Positions 44,911-55,949 of a stretch of 64,000 nucleotides of DNA are shown in pieces. A program made the position numbers and the translations under genes. This stretch comes from Macrothele yani (lineage: Eukaryota > Arthropoda > Arachnida > Araneae > Macrothelidae). Position 1 is the first letter of the stretch; each line of letters opens with the position of its first letter. The stretch lies in NCBI GenBank assembly GCA_039090855.1, contig CM077027.1, positions 101,660,424-101,724,423 of the forward strand, written 5' to 3'. Below the pieces are notes generated by a model. The model was not told the origin of the DNA, did not search any database, and worked only from the letters and a program-made list of their open reading frames with translations.

Positions 44911-46325
44911 CACTGCTCAACATTGAAATTGCCCCACCCAGAAGGATTGAGGATAGAGGGGTGAAATTGAGTATGCAAATAGGAATATACATAAGGGTTT
45001 ACCTTGATGTTATTTTCAGCCACATACAGCATTTATCAGATGAGATAATGCAGTAGAATGGGTACACCTCAGTAAGTGGCTGCACCCCACAAACTGCAAT
45101 ACAGGCAGCAATATGACGTTTCAATGAGTCATACATTTTTTTCAATGATATCATCCTAAGGAATGGAACACCAAGCATAGATCCTTGCTTCCATAATTCA
45201 TCAAGATCCCGAGCAGGCAGATTTGATTGCAGACTATGTCCAATGTGGTCCCACAAGTTTTTGATTGGGGATAAAATGGGCAATCTTGCTGGCCATGACA
45301 GTGTTTGAACATGTGGCAAACACTGTCTGGAGACATGAGCAGTGTGTACACGGGCATTATCTTGCAGGAAAATAGGGTGCTGTGGGCCACTCAGGAACAG
45401 TATCAAAACAAGCTGCAGAACCTTGCTTATGTATCGTGCATCTGTCAGTGTGTCTGTGATCTGTACAAGAGGTGACCTGCTGTCATGCGCAATAGCACCC
45501 CATACCATGATGCTTGTCTGACAGGTGGTGTGGCGATCACGAACAAACCGGGATCCATTCGTTCACCAAGGTGTCACCAGACATGGATCCATCAATCGTC
45601 AGCACCCAGACAGAAGTGGGATTTATCACTGAAGACCACACGGATCTATTCATGACCCCAGTTTGCATGACTTCGGCACCAAGCCAGACGAGTGCTGCAA
45701 TGGCTGGCCATCAATGGTAGTCAACATAATGGTTGCCTACTGCGCAGGTTTACCACATGCAACCTTTGGTTTACAGTTTGGATCGCTATGGTGACGTCCA
45801 TGGCCGATGACACAGCACATGGAATATTGGCTGCAGTACTTTCTGGTGACGAAAGAGCATGTCAAACAATCCACAGGTCCAGGAGCGCTGACATCTGTCG
45901 GACTGCACCTCTGACGCACGTACAAACCTTCCTGTAGCCACTGGTTCCAACAGTTCCTGCACCTCGTTGCACATGATCAGTGATACGACGTGTAGACCAG
46001 CCCGCTTCACACAGAGCTACAATTCTTCCTCTCTGAAACTCATCCAAATGGCGATAAACCTGCTGACAGCGTGTACCTGACATTTTCAGCTTTTGCTGAA
46101 CAATTTCCCAGAACAAACAACAAATCTGAAATATCAGCAACATTTCCACCAGTGATCATACATTACCATCCCTGTCGCTGCTGGCACCTTTATCACATGA
46201 ATGTGTTATGTCATCAGCTCCGGTTAAACATCATTTGCATATCTTGAGTGGGTACACCCGCCCTGCGATTTGCATGTTTATAGCACACCTCCTTCTAGGT
46301 GGGGCAATTTCTATGTCGAGCAGTG
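44911..46325 (-). mobile_element. Second Tc1-like transposon, 1,415 bp
   Basis: Termini start CACTGCTCAACATTG (left) and, inverted, CACTGCTCGACATAG (right), similar for ~35 bp, with TA on both sides (44909-44910, 46326-46327). The ITRs have about five mismatches, older than in the Tc1 at 3853. A different subfamily is indicated by the transposase. Confidence 0.92.
44999..46083 (-). pseudogene. Tc1 transposase pseudogene, catalytic Glu replaced
   Basis: From ATG 46083: MSGTRCQQVYRHLDEFQRG, then IVALCEAGWSTRRITDHV, the N-terminal DNA-binding helices. Frames then shift several times. The C-terminal frame (45508-44999) starts MVWGAIAHDSRSPLV and contains LQDNARVHTA (second Asp). The position of the DD34E Glu in the family motif SPIENLW reads SPIKNLW here. 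Loss of Glu abolishes two-metal catalysis in this family. Total length fits a ~340-residue transposase. Confidence 0.9.
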
Positions 46326-46850
46326 TATTTCTTTTTAAGCTTGAAAACGGAGGAAGATATTCTGAAAATGGAAGTTAGACAGAACAAAGATTAACCTCGT
46401 AATCGTAGTTTGTTTTTCCGCAATGTTCCTCCTGTCCAAATATTGTTGCTAAATATCATTTTATTGCAGAAATGTTTGTGTTTCAGCTTAAAAATAAAGG
46501 TGAAATTTTCCAACAACAGAAGCTAAAGGGGGCGAAGATTTATTTCTGTGATAGTATTTTTTTTTTCATGGTGTTCCACCTGTATTACATTGTTGTTAAT
46601 TACCATTTAGTTACATAAATATTTGCCTTTAAGATTGGAAATGGAGGGGGAATTTTTTTGTAAACGGAAGTTGACAGAGCAAAGATTTCTCGGTTTTTAT
46701 TTTTTCTCACAATGATGCTCTTGACCAGTATTGTTGTTAAATAGCAAATTTATTCCATAAATCTTTGTGTTTCAGCTTGAAAACAGAAACAAGAATTTCC
46801 AACAACTGATTGGACAAAAATTATTACTCTTTTTTTATTCTCGGACTCTC

Positions 46851-47341
46851 TTACCCCTTTTCTCTTTTTTTTTTTTTTTTATTTGTATTTTGACCTGTGC
46901 AACTTTTTACTTTTCACACACAGTCATTGTGTTGCCCAGTGACAGACCTGCGTATTATTTTATGGCACCACAATATCCGTTGCAGCCTGATCAGGAACAT
47001 TCTGCTATGGGGCTGCGAATGATGTGTTGAGTCTTGTGGCATACACAAAAATACTCCTAATCTGGACAGAAATAGTTGATCTGTTCAAAACAATTCATTA
47101 AGAATGATGATAATGATTTTCATCAACTGTCATAGAAGGTCCTGAGTACTAATCATTAAAGATAATCTTTTTTGTCTTCCCACTGTGCTCAAAATTTATG
47201 AACTGGACACCATTTATCTCACTCCATGACATTAAAGAACAACATTCTGACCTGTCATTGGCTGACCTTTTTATTCTTAGTCTGAGAGTTGGACATCTGG
47301 AGTAATAATGCACCATCTTACTGGAATTACTATGGGATTTC
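46851..47341. other. Intron between tandem array and PLE
   Basis: No genes are recognised; a poly-T tract lies at 46868-46880. Confidence 0.5.
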
Positions 47342-48500
47342 ACAAAGAAAGGTAACTTGATCACGCTAGTTACGTTAACTGAAAACTTTTACAAAAAGTT
47401 CGTAAGTTGGAAGCTTTCGACCTTATCTTAGGTCTTCATCACGCCAATGGAGGACTAAGATTGTTGCCAGATTCTACATTTGAATTTTTCCTATTTTTGT
47501 TGCCAAAACTTAGAATTGATCTCCAGATCAACGGAATGTAGAGAGGAGATTCAGAGTTGCAAGTCATTGAGTTGAAAATTATTTCTATGCTTTCACGGTA
47601 ACGGAGGGCAAAACGATTGTCAAAAGAAGCAATTCGTTTTGCTTCGTTCCAGTGGGGAACTGCAGATGTGTCTTCCATTGTCAAAATAGACGAGGCAGTA
47701 TTGGGATTGGCTTTCGAAACATCTTTTCTATGTTCTAAAATTCTATGGCTAATGCTCCTGTATGTGCTTCCAATGTATAAGTTATCTCCAGTAGAAGAAG
47801 AGATAGGAATGCAGTAAACTCCTGGGAAGTTCAGGCTTTCAACTTTGTCCCTATCCCTTTGTAGAAGTTTCAAGATGTTTGGTGTAGATTTAATGGCAAG
47901 ATGGTGACCAAAACTTCTAAAAGAATCTGTAACTTACAAGCATAGGAAGGATGGTAAGGAACAGAACCACAGAATTTCAGGTCTTCTTTCTTGTGAGGAA
48001 GGAGGCATTCGATTTTCGAATGGTTTTCATATTTCTTTATGAGGGAGTTGACTGTAATAGCAGGGAAACCATGAGAGAGGGCTATTGTAGAAATTTTGGA
48101 GAGTTCTTCTTGAAGAGAGAGTTGGTTGTTGCAAATGATATGAGCCCTGTGGATGTAGGACTTCAGTGCTGCAAGCTTGTAGAGATGCAGGGTGCAAGAT
48201 TTGTAGGGAATGATGTTAGTGGCTGCAGAAGGTTTTCGATAGACGGAACGAGTAATGGAGAGATATGGTGCCGTTGATCTGGAGATCAATTCTAAGTTTT
48301 GGCAACAAAAATAGGAAAAATTCAAATGTAGAATCTGGCAACAATCTTAGTCCTCCATTGGCGTGATGAAGACCTAAGATAAGGTCGAAAGCTTCCAACT
48401 TACGAACTTTTTGTAAAAGTTTTCAGTTAACGTAACTAGCGTGATCAAGTTACCTTTCTTTGTTAATATTGTTACGTGTTTTGCCCATAATCGTCATATG
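47342..48500 (-). mobile_element. Penelope-like element copy 2, inverted terminal repeats
   Basis: The same family as the copy at 15587-16515. The inverted repeats here are 193 bp (47342-47534 and 48271-48463), because the inversion includes the 3' end of the ORF. The right end has the extra ~36-bp extension (…GTTTTGCCCATAATCGTCAT), which copy 1 has on its left end. Likely target duplication: ATGGGATTTCA / ATGTGATTTCA (one mismatch). The hammerhead-like motif of copy 1 is present in both repeats. Confidence 0.9.
47439..48325 (-). pseudogene. Penelope RT thumb plus GIY-YIG endonuclease
   Basis: Frame 48325-47870 covers the end of the reverse transcriptase (SVYRKPSAATN, LKSYIHRAHIICNNQ, then the LIKKYENH region). 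A one-base slip near 47925 moves into frame 47873-47439 with the GIY-YIG endonuclease (GVYCIP, NLYIGST, HRILEHRKD, RYRESIEI). The two frames overlap by 4 bases. The RT palm with its catalytic Asp residues is absent, so the copy is non-autonomous. The endonuclease residues themselves look intact. Confidence 0.9.
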
Positions 48501-48748
48501 TGATTTCAATACCTTTTTGTTTAAAAAAATCCAGTAAAAAAAACACTATCATTTTAGGACTTTCAAGAACAACAACATATCTCTTAAAAGTGAATCAAAT
48601 TCAATAACCATTTTAAGCTCCATAATACTTCTTAACACTATTACCAAATTTTGTCAAAATCTGACTATTCCTTAATGGTGCTGTGGTTCCTATTTCCATC
48701 AGCCTGTGTCTTTAATCAAAATGTTGGAAATTAAAAGTTCTTATTTAT

Positions 48749-48798
48749 GAACTTATGCTGCACCTTACGCATTTCCATGTAAGGTGCAGTATAAGTTC
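48749..48798 (+). repeat. 20-bp hairpin, 10-base loop
   Basis: GAACTTATGCTGCACCTTAC (48749-48768) is mirrored at 48779-48798 with one change that is a G-U pair if the plus strand is transcribed. It is small and isolated. It is too short for a typical pre-miRNA and is listed as a structural repeat. Confidence 0.75.
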
Positions 48799-48924
48799 AG
48801 TACTTTCAGTACCCTACACATTCTTACAACATAAAAGATTACACATTTTTAGAAAAGACAAAATAAGTAAGATCATCAAATCTATGATATAAAAACACAC
48901 AAACAGAATTAACAATTTTCAATT

Positions 48925-49868
48925 ACAGTAAAACCTCGAAAATCCGGCATTGACGGGACCGGATGAGTGCCGGATTTATGAAAATTCCGGATTTCTGAAG
49001 GTATCCAAAAATTGCATAACAGGCGTTACGTAAAGCACGTGTTTATACTTACACGTAACAGAAAATTTGTGTATGTATGCCTTACAAATATGTAGGCGTC
49101 GCGATGCAGATTGCATTCTTTGCAATTTGCAAAAGAAAAAAATCGTAAATCAAACTCAGAAGTTCCTCCAAAAATTTGCAGAAATTTTAAGAATTTACCT
49201 AGATAAATCCCATAAAAAAGTTAACTAGTCTGGAAAAAAATCATTTTGGTGATGAAGAAAAAGTTTCGGCTAAAATATTGGTGATAACCTTTTTGTACTA
49301 TTTATTATAAAACTGTCGAAAAAATTTGAATTTGGCAAATGGTTAGGCAAAAACTCGAAAAAAAACAAAGTAACTGCTAGGATTGGGCGATGTATCGATA
49401 CATCGCGAAAACTGGATGTCAATTTTACATCGATGCTGCGGTTTTTCAACTGATAAAACTACGATACATCGCGAAGGTTATTACTGCGATGCACCACGAA
49501 GGCCGATGTAGATGTCATTACACAATTAATCCACATACTGCCACCACCAAGAACAGATCATCATCACACATTCGACACACATTTCAAATGTACATGCTGA
49601 TTCATCGCCTCGTGGGTCTGTGTCACTTCAGCGCGGCAAAAATGAGATGACGAATTTGAGAAACCTCCCGATGTTACACGTTTGGGCGGTTATCGGCAAT
49701 TCGCACGCTGAGTGCAGATGATCTCATGATTTGTTGTTGAGACAGTACATCGGGAGATTTCCATGGTGATTCGTGAAACATCGGATGCTCTCACGAAAAT
49801 GAATCAGAAAAGTGCCGGATTTCTGAAGTTGCCAGTTTTCTAGATGCTGGATTTCTGAGGTTTTACTG
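48925..49868. mobile_element. pogo/Tigger-like MITE, 944 bp
   Basis: The termini CAGTAAAACCTCGAAAATCC (left) and, inverted, CAGTAAAACCTCAGAAATCC (right) are flanked by TA (48923-48924, 49869-49870). CAGTRAAACCTC-type ends with TA duplications are typical of pogo/Tigger elements. No transposase is present. A palindromic segment with GCGATGTATCGATACATCGC at 49387-49406 may be a second nested repeat. Confidence 0.75.
49387..49406. repeat. Perfect palindrome inside the MITE
   Basis: GCGATGTATCGATACATCGC is self-complementary. Related CGATACATCGCG strings follow at about 49452, so it may be the end of a nested repeat. Confidence 0.7.
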
Positions 49869-50024
49869 TATTTAGATAATGTGTAAAAAAAAAAAAAAAA
49901 ACTCTTAACATAGAGTGCATAAACCATGATCAAGATAAGTAGTTTTAATGATTTTTAGCCACTGCTTTGAGCTACCTAAAACATTTACAACCATAAAATT
50001 TAGCATGACTTCAAAGTATCCCAC

Positions 50025-50195
50025 CTGATTAATGTTGTTTTCATGAAATCCAAGATGAGTTGCAACTTTAAGTGCTTGTTCGGGTAGAACACCTGTCATG
50101 ATATCAATGGGCTCAGTAACAATGGCTTCAGGATTGTCTCTTGCAACATCTTCAATATTTACACCACCTTCAGAACTGGCAATAATAACTGGGCC
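50025..50195 (-). CDS. SUCLA2: SUCLA2 exon: central ATP-grasp region
   Basis: 171 bp (57 codons), preceded by TTTTTAG and followed by GTGGGA, with phase 0 at both ends. It encodes [18 protein letters not shown], then the EPIDI segment and [12 protein letters not shown]. The strings [10 protein letters not shown] and EPIDI are hallmarks of the beta subunit of animal ADP-forming succinyl-CoA synthetase. It joins RDFG|GPVII upstream and NINQ|AVEII downstream without gaps. No premature stop. The 30.2-kb intron that follows (50024-19799) carries the mariner, RTE, Gmr1-like, THAP, Tc1 and PLE insertions. Confidence 0.96.
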
Positions 50196-50429
50196 CTAAA
50201 AACCGTGAAACTAAATAAATCACCAAAAACACCACAGGCTTTATTCAATATATCCAACAAAATTTTGCTTGAAAAATTATGTTACCAAAACAGTTTCAAG
50301 CTTAAATTTTAGGTACGACATAACTTCATCGTAAATATTTTGTATTAGAGAAAAAAATGATTTTAAACACGAAAATAAATAGCATTTTTGTAAATGATTA
50401 ACATTAGTTAAAAAAAATAGTTTAAAAAG
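50196..50429. other. SUCLA2 intron next to exon
   Basis: AT-rich; no features were seen up to the repeat array. Confidence 0.5.
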
Positions 50430-51038
50430 TGAAAAACCCCTCCAAATATGTGGCATCAGTGAATAAACAAAGACATTGCTCTTTCCACATTTAAGCAATA
50501 CATAGTAACCGAAAAATTGTTATTCAATCACCGCTGGGGATCTGAATCCCAGATCTCTCGATACCTAGCCGAGCACGTTAGCCTTACACCAGGGTGACCA
50601 ATAATCCACGGCGCTATGTGTGTTTTTCTGATAGCTTCTGACATCATAAATCCATAAGATGGGCTCAGCAACTGAGATGTCTCCATCTGGTGGACATTAA
50701 CGACACTGGCTATATATTAATTATAGCAGTTAAATCGAAAAGGCGAGATACAAAGTGAAAATCCTCCAAATACGTGGGTGGCGTCAGTGAATAAACAAAG
50801 ACATTGTTCTTTCTGCATTTTAGCAACACATAGCAGCAACCAAAATACTGTTATTCAGTCACCGCTGGGGATTATAAACCCAGATCTCTCGATATCTAGC
50901 CGAGTGTGTTAGCCTTACACCAAGCTGGCCAACAATCCACGGCGATATGTGTATTTTTCTATCAGCTTCTGACATTATATATCCATAAGATGGGCTCAGC
51001 AACTGAGAGGTCTCCATCTGGGTGGCATTAACAACACT

Positions 51039-51043
<5 letters not shown>
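50430..51043 (-). repeat. tRNA-like dispersed repeat, two units (inverted half)
   Basis: Two ~325-bp units in minus orientation. Each has a tRNA-like head: on the minus strand GTGTAAGGCTAACGCGCTCGG corresponds to an A-box region and a 'GTTCGRATCC'-type B-box lies ~35 bases on. A body follows with GTCAGAAGCTGA, GTTGCTGAGCCCATCTTA and the AT-rich end TATATATTAATTATAGCAG. Inverted relative to the three units at 54301-55262. Origin as a tRNA-derived SINE that became tandem is likely. Confidence 0.65.

Positions 51044-51068
<25 letters not shown>
51044..51068. repeat. (TA)n at left border of RTE
   Basis: A TA run lies between the repeat array and the 5' end of the RTE, with a matching run after its 3' tail (54271-54300). 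The target duplication is hidden in it. Confidence 0.85.
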
Positions 51069-51069
<1 letters not shown>

Positions 51070-54000
51070 GGGATGTAAGGTCAGGTGATGCGTAACATCA
51101 CAGCCTCTCCTTGACAAATGTCAACCCCGCCTTCTCGTGGTGCATCCTGTTCCCACTAAAGAGGCTCTGACGACCGCCAATAGCGGTATAACTATACCAT
51201 CGGGATTAGAGGAAATTCTATCCCACACTCACCAACCCGCTTGGCCAGCGTGGTGAGTTATGGCCAAACCCCTCCAAAATGATTCCACAACTTAAATCTT
51301 GGCCCTCAGTCTCCGGCAGCTGGAATGTACCTGGCCAAGGCAGCGGCCAGTGCGACATGAAGGCAGAGGGTGCTAAGAATCCCCGGAAGACCGGACTAGG
51401 CTGCCATCTGATGCTGACCTTGGCTACGTACAATGGACGCTCCCTATCTTCTGATTCAAGGCTTCTTGAATTGGAAGAGGAACTACAAAGGATCAAGTGG
51501 GACATCGTGGGGCTAAGTGAGGTAAGGAGAAAAGGAGAAGATCTCATCGAACTGAAAAGTGGACATCTCTTCTACTATCGTGGGACAGATACTGGCAGAA
51601 CTACTGGTGTTGGATTTATAATAAACAAGAAACTGAAGGATAAAGTTGTAGAAGTTGAAAGTTCCTCTGACAGAGCTGCACGACTTGTTATCCAACTCTC
51701 GAAAAGATACCAGGCTCAGATTATTCAAACTTACGCACCCACCACAAGTCATCCTGAAGAAGAAATTGAAGAATTTTATGAGGAAATTTGTCATCTAAAT
51801 AATAAAGGTAAGCAGCACTTGAAAATAATTATGGGAGATTTCAATGCAAAAAAAATAGGGCAACGGCAACAGAATGAAACTTCAGTAGGTAAATTCGGTC
51901 ACGGCAACAGAAACCAGCGTGGAAATACTCTCGTTGAGTTTGCAGAGGCAGAAGGGTTTTTCATCTTGAACTCCTTCTTCAAGAAAAAGCCACACAGAAA
52001 ATGGACATGGAGACATCCAAATGGCACGACAAGTGAAATTGATTTTATTATGTGTAACAAAAAATTCGTCATAGAAGACTGCAGTGTGCTAAACAAGTTC
52101 AACACAGGTAGTGACCATAGATTGGTGAGATGTAAGATGGACCTCAACACTAAACTTGAACGTGGCAAGCTCATGAGACAAACAAAATCTATTGACATAA
52201 CCAACCTTAAAAAACACCATAATACCTTCAAGTTGGAACTGAAGAACAGGTTATCTGCTTTAGAAGGCCTAACATCGGAAGAAGTGGACATCTCTGAAGT
52301 TAACAGAAAAGTAACCAAAGCTCTTATGGAAACAGCAACAAAATTAGCTGGGTCTAAGAACAAGTTGCATGTAAATAAATTATCAGGAAAAACAAAAATG
52401 TTGATGCAAAAAAGAAGAGAGATGAGGACAACTAAAGAAGATGTGACTTCCAAAGTGGAATATATAGAGCTATGCAAGACAGTAAGAAAAAGTATCACTG
52501 AAGACGTAAGAAAATTCAACTGTGAACTAGTGAGGAAAGCAATTGAAAACAACCAAAGCCTAAAGATAGCAAAGGGACATCTCAGTAAGGGAAGAAAACA
52601 GATTACGGCACTGAGAAAAGAAGATGGTTCTGTAACAAGAAATAGAGGCGAAATTTTGACAAGAGTGAAAGATGTCTACTCCTAATTATATGAAAGGGAT
52701 GATACATGCACTCCAGACATCATGAAAGATACCAGTACCAGAGTTCCTCCAGTCCTTCCAGCAGAAGTTGCACATGCAATCAAGAACATGAAGCGGGGAA
52801 AAGCTCCAGGAGAAGATGGAATTACTGTAGACATCATACAAGAAGCAAGTGGAGAAATCGAAACAGTACTCGCCCAAATTTTCACTCGATGCCTTAATGA
52901 AGGAAAGATTCCTGAGGATTGGAACACCGCTACAATGATCCTGCTACATAAGAAAGGTGACATTGAGGATCTTGGAAACTACAGACCTATCAGCCTCCTA
53001 TCAGTAGTTTATAAAATCTTCACTAAAGTTCTTTCACACCGCTTGAAGGTGACACTGGACATGGCTCAACCGAGAGAACAAGCTGGATTCAGGAGTGGCT
53101 ACAGCACAATAGATCATGTCCACATGCTGAGAGAACTAATTGAAAGAGCGAGGGAATATGAACTTCCATTGTGCATGGCTTTTATCGATTATGAAAAAGC
53201 CTTTGATTCGGTGAAAACCATCAGCAGTTACAATGGCTCTGAAAACCTGCGGTATTGAAGATGCATACATTAATATTATTAATAACATCTATGAAAATGC
53301 AAGTGCAAAGATTAGCCTGTTTGAAAAAAAAATACAACACACGTAAAAATTGGAAAGGGAGTGAGACAAGGTGACACCATATCTCCGAAGCTCTTTAATG
53401 CCACTTTGGAGGGTGTTTTTCAGTCGCTAAGCTGGGAAAACAAGGGGATAAAGATTAATGGAGATTATCTAACCCACCTTCGTTTTGCTGATGACATAGT
53501 CATTTTTGCACCTACCCCATCAGAGCTGCAGAGTATGATCCAGGAACTTGCTGACAAGAGTAAAGAAGTGGGATTAAAAATGAACTTTCAGAAGACAAAA
53601 GTGATGTTCAATGCTTTTACAAGAAATGAAGATTTATCGATTGATGGAGAAAAGCTGGAGATAACAGACACGTATGTTTATCTTGGACAGCAGATATCAA
53701 GTGAGGGTCACATTGATGAAGAAATTAATCGGCGTACAAAACTTGCCTGGAGAGCTTTTGGAAGAAACAGCATAATTTTCAAGAGCAATATGCCATTATG
53801 TCTTAAAAGAAAAGTGTTTGATCAATGCATCCTTCCAGTGCTTACGTATGGTGCAGAGACGTGTACCTTAACTAAAAGAGACATACAAAGGCTGCAGACA
53901 ACTCAAAAAAGCATGGAGAGGTGGCATGCTTGGTGTAACCAGGAGAGATAAGAAGAGGAACTCGTGGATCCGAAAAATGACAAGAGTGGAAGACATCATG

Positions 54001-54268
54001 ATCAGAGTTAAATCCCCGAAATGGCAATGGGCTGGACATACTGCCAGAAGGACAGATCATCGATGGACAGCCGAAATTTTAGATTGGATTCCAAGGGACA
54101 GGAAAAGACCCAGAAGAAGACCACATGGGAGATGGGTGGATGAAATTCGAAAGTATGCAGGGGTGACATGGAGGAGACTGGCACAAGACAGACCGTTGTG
54201 GAGGAAACTTGGGGAGACCTTCGATCCAGCAGTGGATTGATAATGGTTGACAATGATGATGATGATGA

Positions 54269-54269
<1 letters not shown>
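51069..54269 (+). mobile_element. Near full-length RTE element, ~3.2 kb
   Basis: The only copy in the window with 5' UTR (51069-51278), complete endonuclease, RT and 3' GATGAT tail. Its 5' UTR matches the blocks at 1355-1545 and 2120-2303. Inserted into a TA-rich junction between inverted tRNA-like repeat units. Antisense to SUCLA2. Coding damage means it is not autonomous now. Confidence 0.92.
51279..54240 (+). pseudogene. RTE endonuclease-reverse transcriptase ORF, several frameshifts
   Basis: The first frame (51279-52685) carries the endonuclease: LTLATYNGRSL, VGLSEVRRKGED, QTYAPTTSHPEEE, GDFNAK, EIDFIMCN and GSDHRLVRCK. It runs into the linker and ends at TAA after KDVYS; sister copies read DFYSKLYER here. 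The RT continues at 52686-53216. An extra A near 53215 and expansion of an A-run near 53330 shift the frame. Frame 53361-53951 has FADDIVIF (53484-53495, catalytic Asps intact) and the thumb. An extra G at about 53924 and an extra base at 54223 affect the C-terminus. Total length is about 1,000 codons, normal for RTE. The start at 51279 is the first ATG giving the conserved N-terminal region but is not certain. Confidence 0.9.

Positions 54270-54270
<1 letters not shown>

Positions 54271-54300
<30 letters not shown>
54271..54300. repeat. (TA)n at right border of RTE
   Basis: Follows the GATGATGATGAT tail directly and leads into TTAATTATAGCAGG, the AT-rich end of the tRNA-like repeat unit. Confidence 0.85.
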
Positions 54301-54304
<4 letters not shown>

Positions 54305-55262
54305 TATAGCAGGATTTTGCTCTTTGGATTTAACTGCTATAATTAATATATAGCCAGTGCCATTAATGCCCACCAGATGGAGACGTCTCAGTTGCTGAGC
54401 CCATCTTACGGATTTATGATGTCAGAAGCTGACAGAAAAACACACATAGCACCGTGGATTGTTGGCCCCCATGGTGTAAGGCTAACGCGCTCGGCTAGAT
54501 ATCGAGAAATCTGGCTTTCGGATCCCCAGTGGTGACCGAATAACAATTTTTCGGTTGCTATGTGTTGCTAAAACGTAGAAAGAGCAATGTCTTTGTTTAT
54601 TCACTGATGCCACCCACGTATTTGGAGAATTTTCACTTTGGATTTTGCCCTTTGGTTTTAACTGCTATAATTAATATATAGCCAGTGCTGTTAATGCCCA
54701 CCAGATGGAGACATTTCAGTTGCTGAGCCCATCTTGCGGATTTATGATGTCAGAAGCTGACAGAAAAACACACATAGCACCGTGGATTGTTGGCCACCAT
54801 GGTGTAAGGCTAACGCGCTCGGCTAGATATAGAGAAATCTGGCGTTCGGATCCCCAGTGGTGACCGAATAACAATTTTTCGGTTGCTATGTGTTGCTAAA
54901 ACGTAGAAAGAGCAATGTCTTTGTTTATTCACTGATGCCACCCACGTATTTGGAGAATTTTCACTTTGGATTTTGCCCTTTGGTTTTAACTGCTATAATT
55001 AATATATAGCCAGTGCTGTTAATGCCCACCAGATGGAGACATTTCAGTTGCTGAGCCCATCTTATGGATTTATGATGTCAGAAACAGACAGAAAAACACA
55101 CATAGCACTGTGGGTTGTTGGCCACCATGGTGTAAGGCAATCATACTCAGCCAGATATCGAGAGATCTGGGATCGGATCCCCTGCAGTGACCGAATAACA
55201 ATTTTTCAGTTGCTATGTGTTGCTAAAACGTGGAAAGAGCGATGTCTTTGTTTATTAGTTTT
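54301..55262 (+). repeat. tRNA-like dispersed repeat, three tandem units
   Basis: Three ~325-bp units start near 54330, 54655 and 54985. Each contains CACCAGATGGAGAC, GTTGCTGAGCCCATCTT, the tRNA-like head (GTGTAAGGCTAACGCGCTCGG … GTTCGGATCCCC) and CAATGTCTTTGTTTATT. Units 1 and 2 are almost identical; unit 3 is more diverged and truncated. Mirrored by two units left of the RTE. Confidence 0.7.
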
Positions 55263-55940
55263 AAAAGTATAGTTTAAAAATTCAATTTTATTGTGGTATT
55301 TAATGCTATGACTTTTGTTCAAAATCTACCAATTATAACTATTATGTACTAATTAGAGACAAACAAAACTGAATCATGAAAACAAGTTAGATCTGCACTG
55401 TCTTGATACTTTATTATACCCAGATATTTGGGCAGTGAAAATATCTATACGAATATACAAAAAGTCACACTGTACAAAAAGTCACACCTTACAGGAAACC
55501 ACACAGAGCTGCAAGATCTTAGTACCTAAGTATTTATGAACATATTCACAAATACAGCCTTTATAAACAAGTTTTGAAAGTTCTGGTGTGAGCTATGGTG
55601 CTCTAGTAGTATCAAAAATATCTATGCAAATATATGCAACTCAAATCATATGATGTAAGGAAAATCCAGTGCAACAACTGAAAAACAACTAACGATTAAG
55701 CAAAGTGCAGGAACGTCAGTCTCTGCACCACAGAAGGTACTGACTGACTGATGTCTAGCCATGTTTACGTGCATTTTGTGGTACTTAATTTATTACAGGA
55801 ATATCAGTCATCAACACTTGCCATGCACAGAAGATTAGGGCAGCACGATGTAATAATTAAAAAATATATATACTCACTCTGTATAAGCTCTACTCTACAT
55901 TATTTGAAAGGAATAAAATAATAAATGACATGTAGTTACT
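55263..55940. other. Intron, no recognised gene
   Basis: AT-rich; no features recognised before the second LINE. Confidence 0.5.
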
Positions 55941-55949
55941 ACATACATA

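Larger units (their letters stand above)
44500..46850. repeat. Diverged ~145-bp tandem array split by a Tc1
   Basis: Landmarks (…TTGTTAAATATCATTTTATTGCATAAAT, GTGTTTCAGCTTGAAAAC, GGAAGTTAGA, AAAGATTTCTC) recur every ~145 bp. The AGCTTGAAAAC-type landmark is at about 46338, 46485, 46629 and 46774, and equivalent units lie at about 44650 and 44795. One unit is interrupted at a TA by the Tc1 element 44911-46325. About six units are recognisable, well diverged from each other. No function is apparent. Confidence 0.7.

Noticed and set aside
51899..52552. 217-codon minus-strand ORF
   Set aside because: Antisense shadow of the RTE endonuclease-RT frame.
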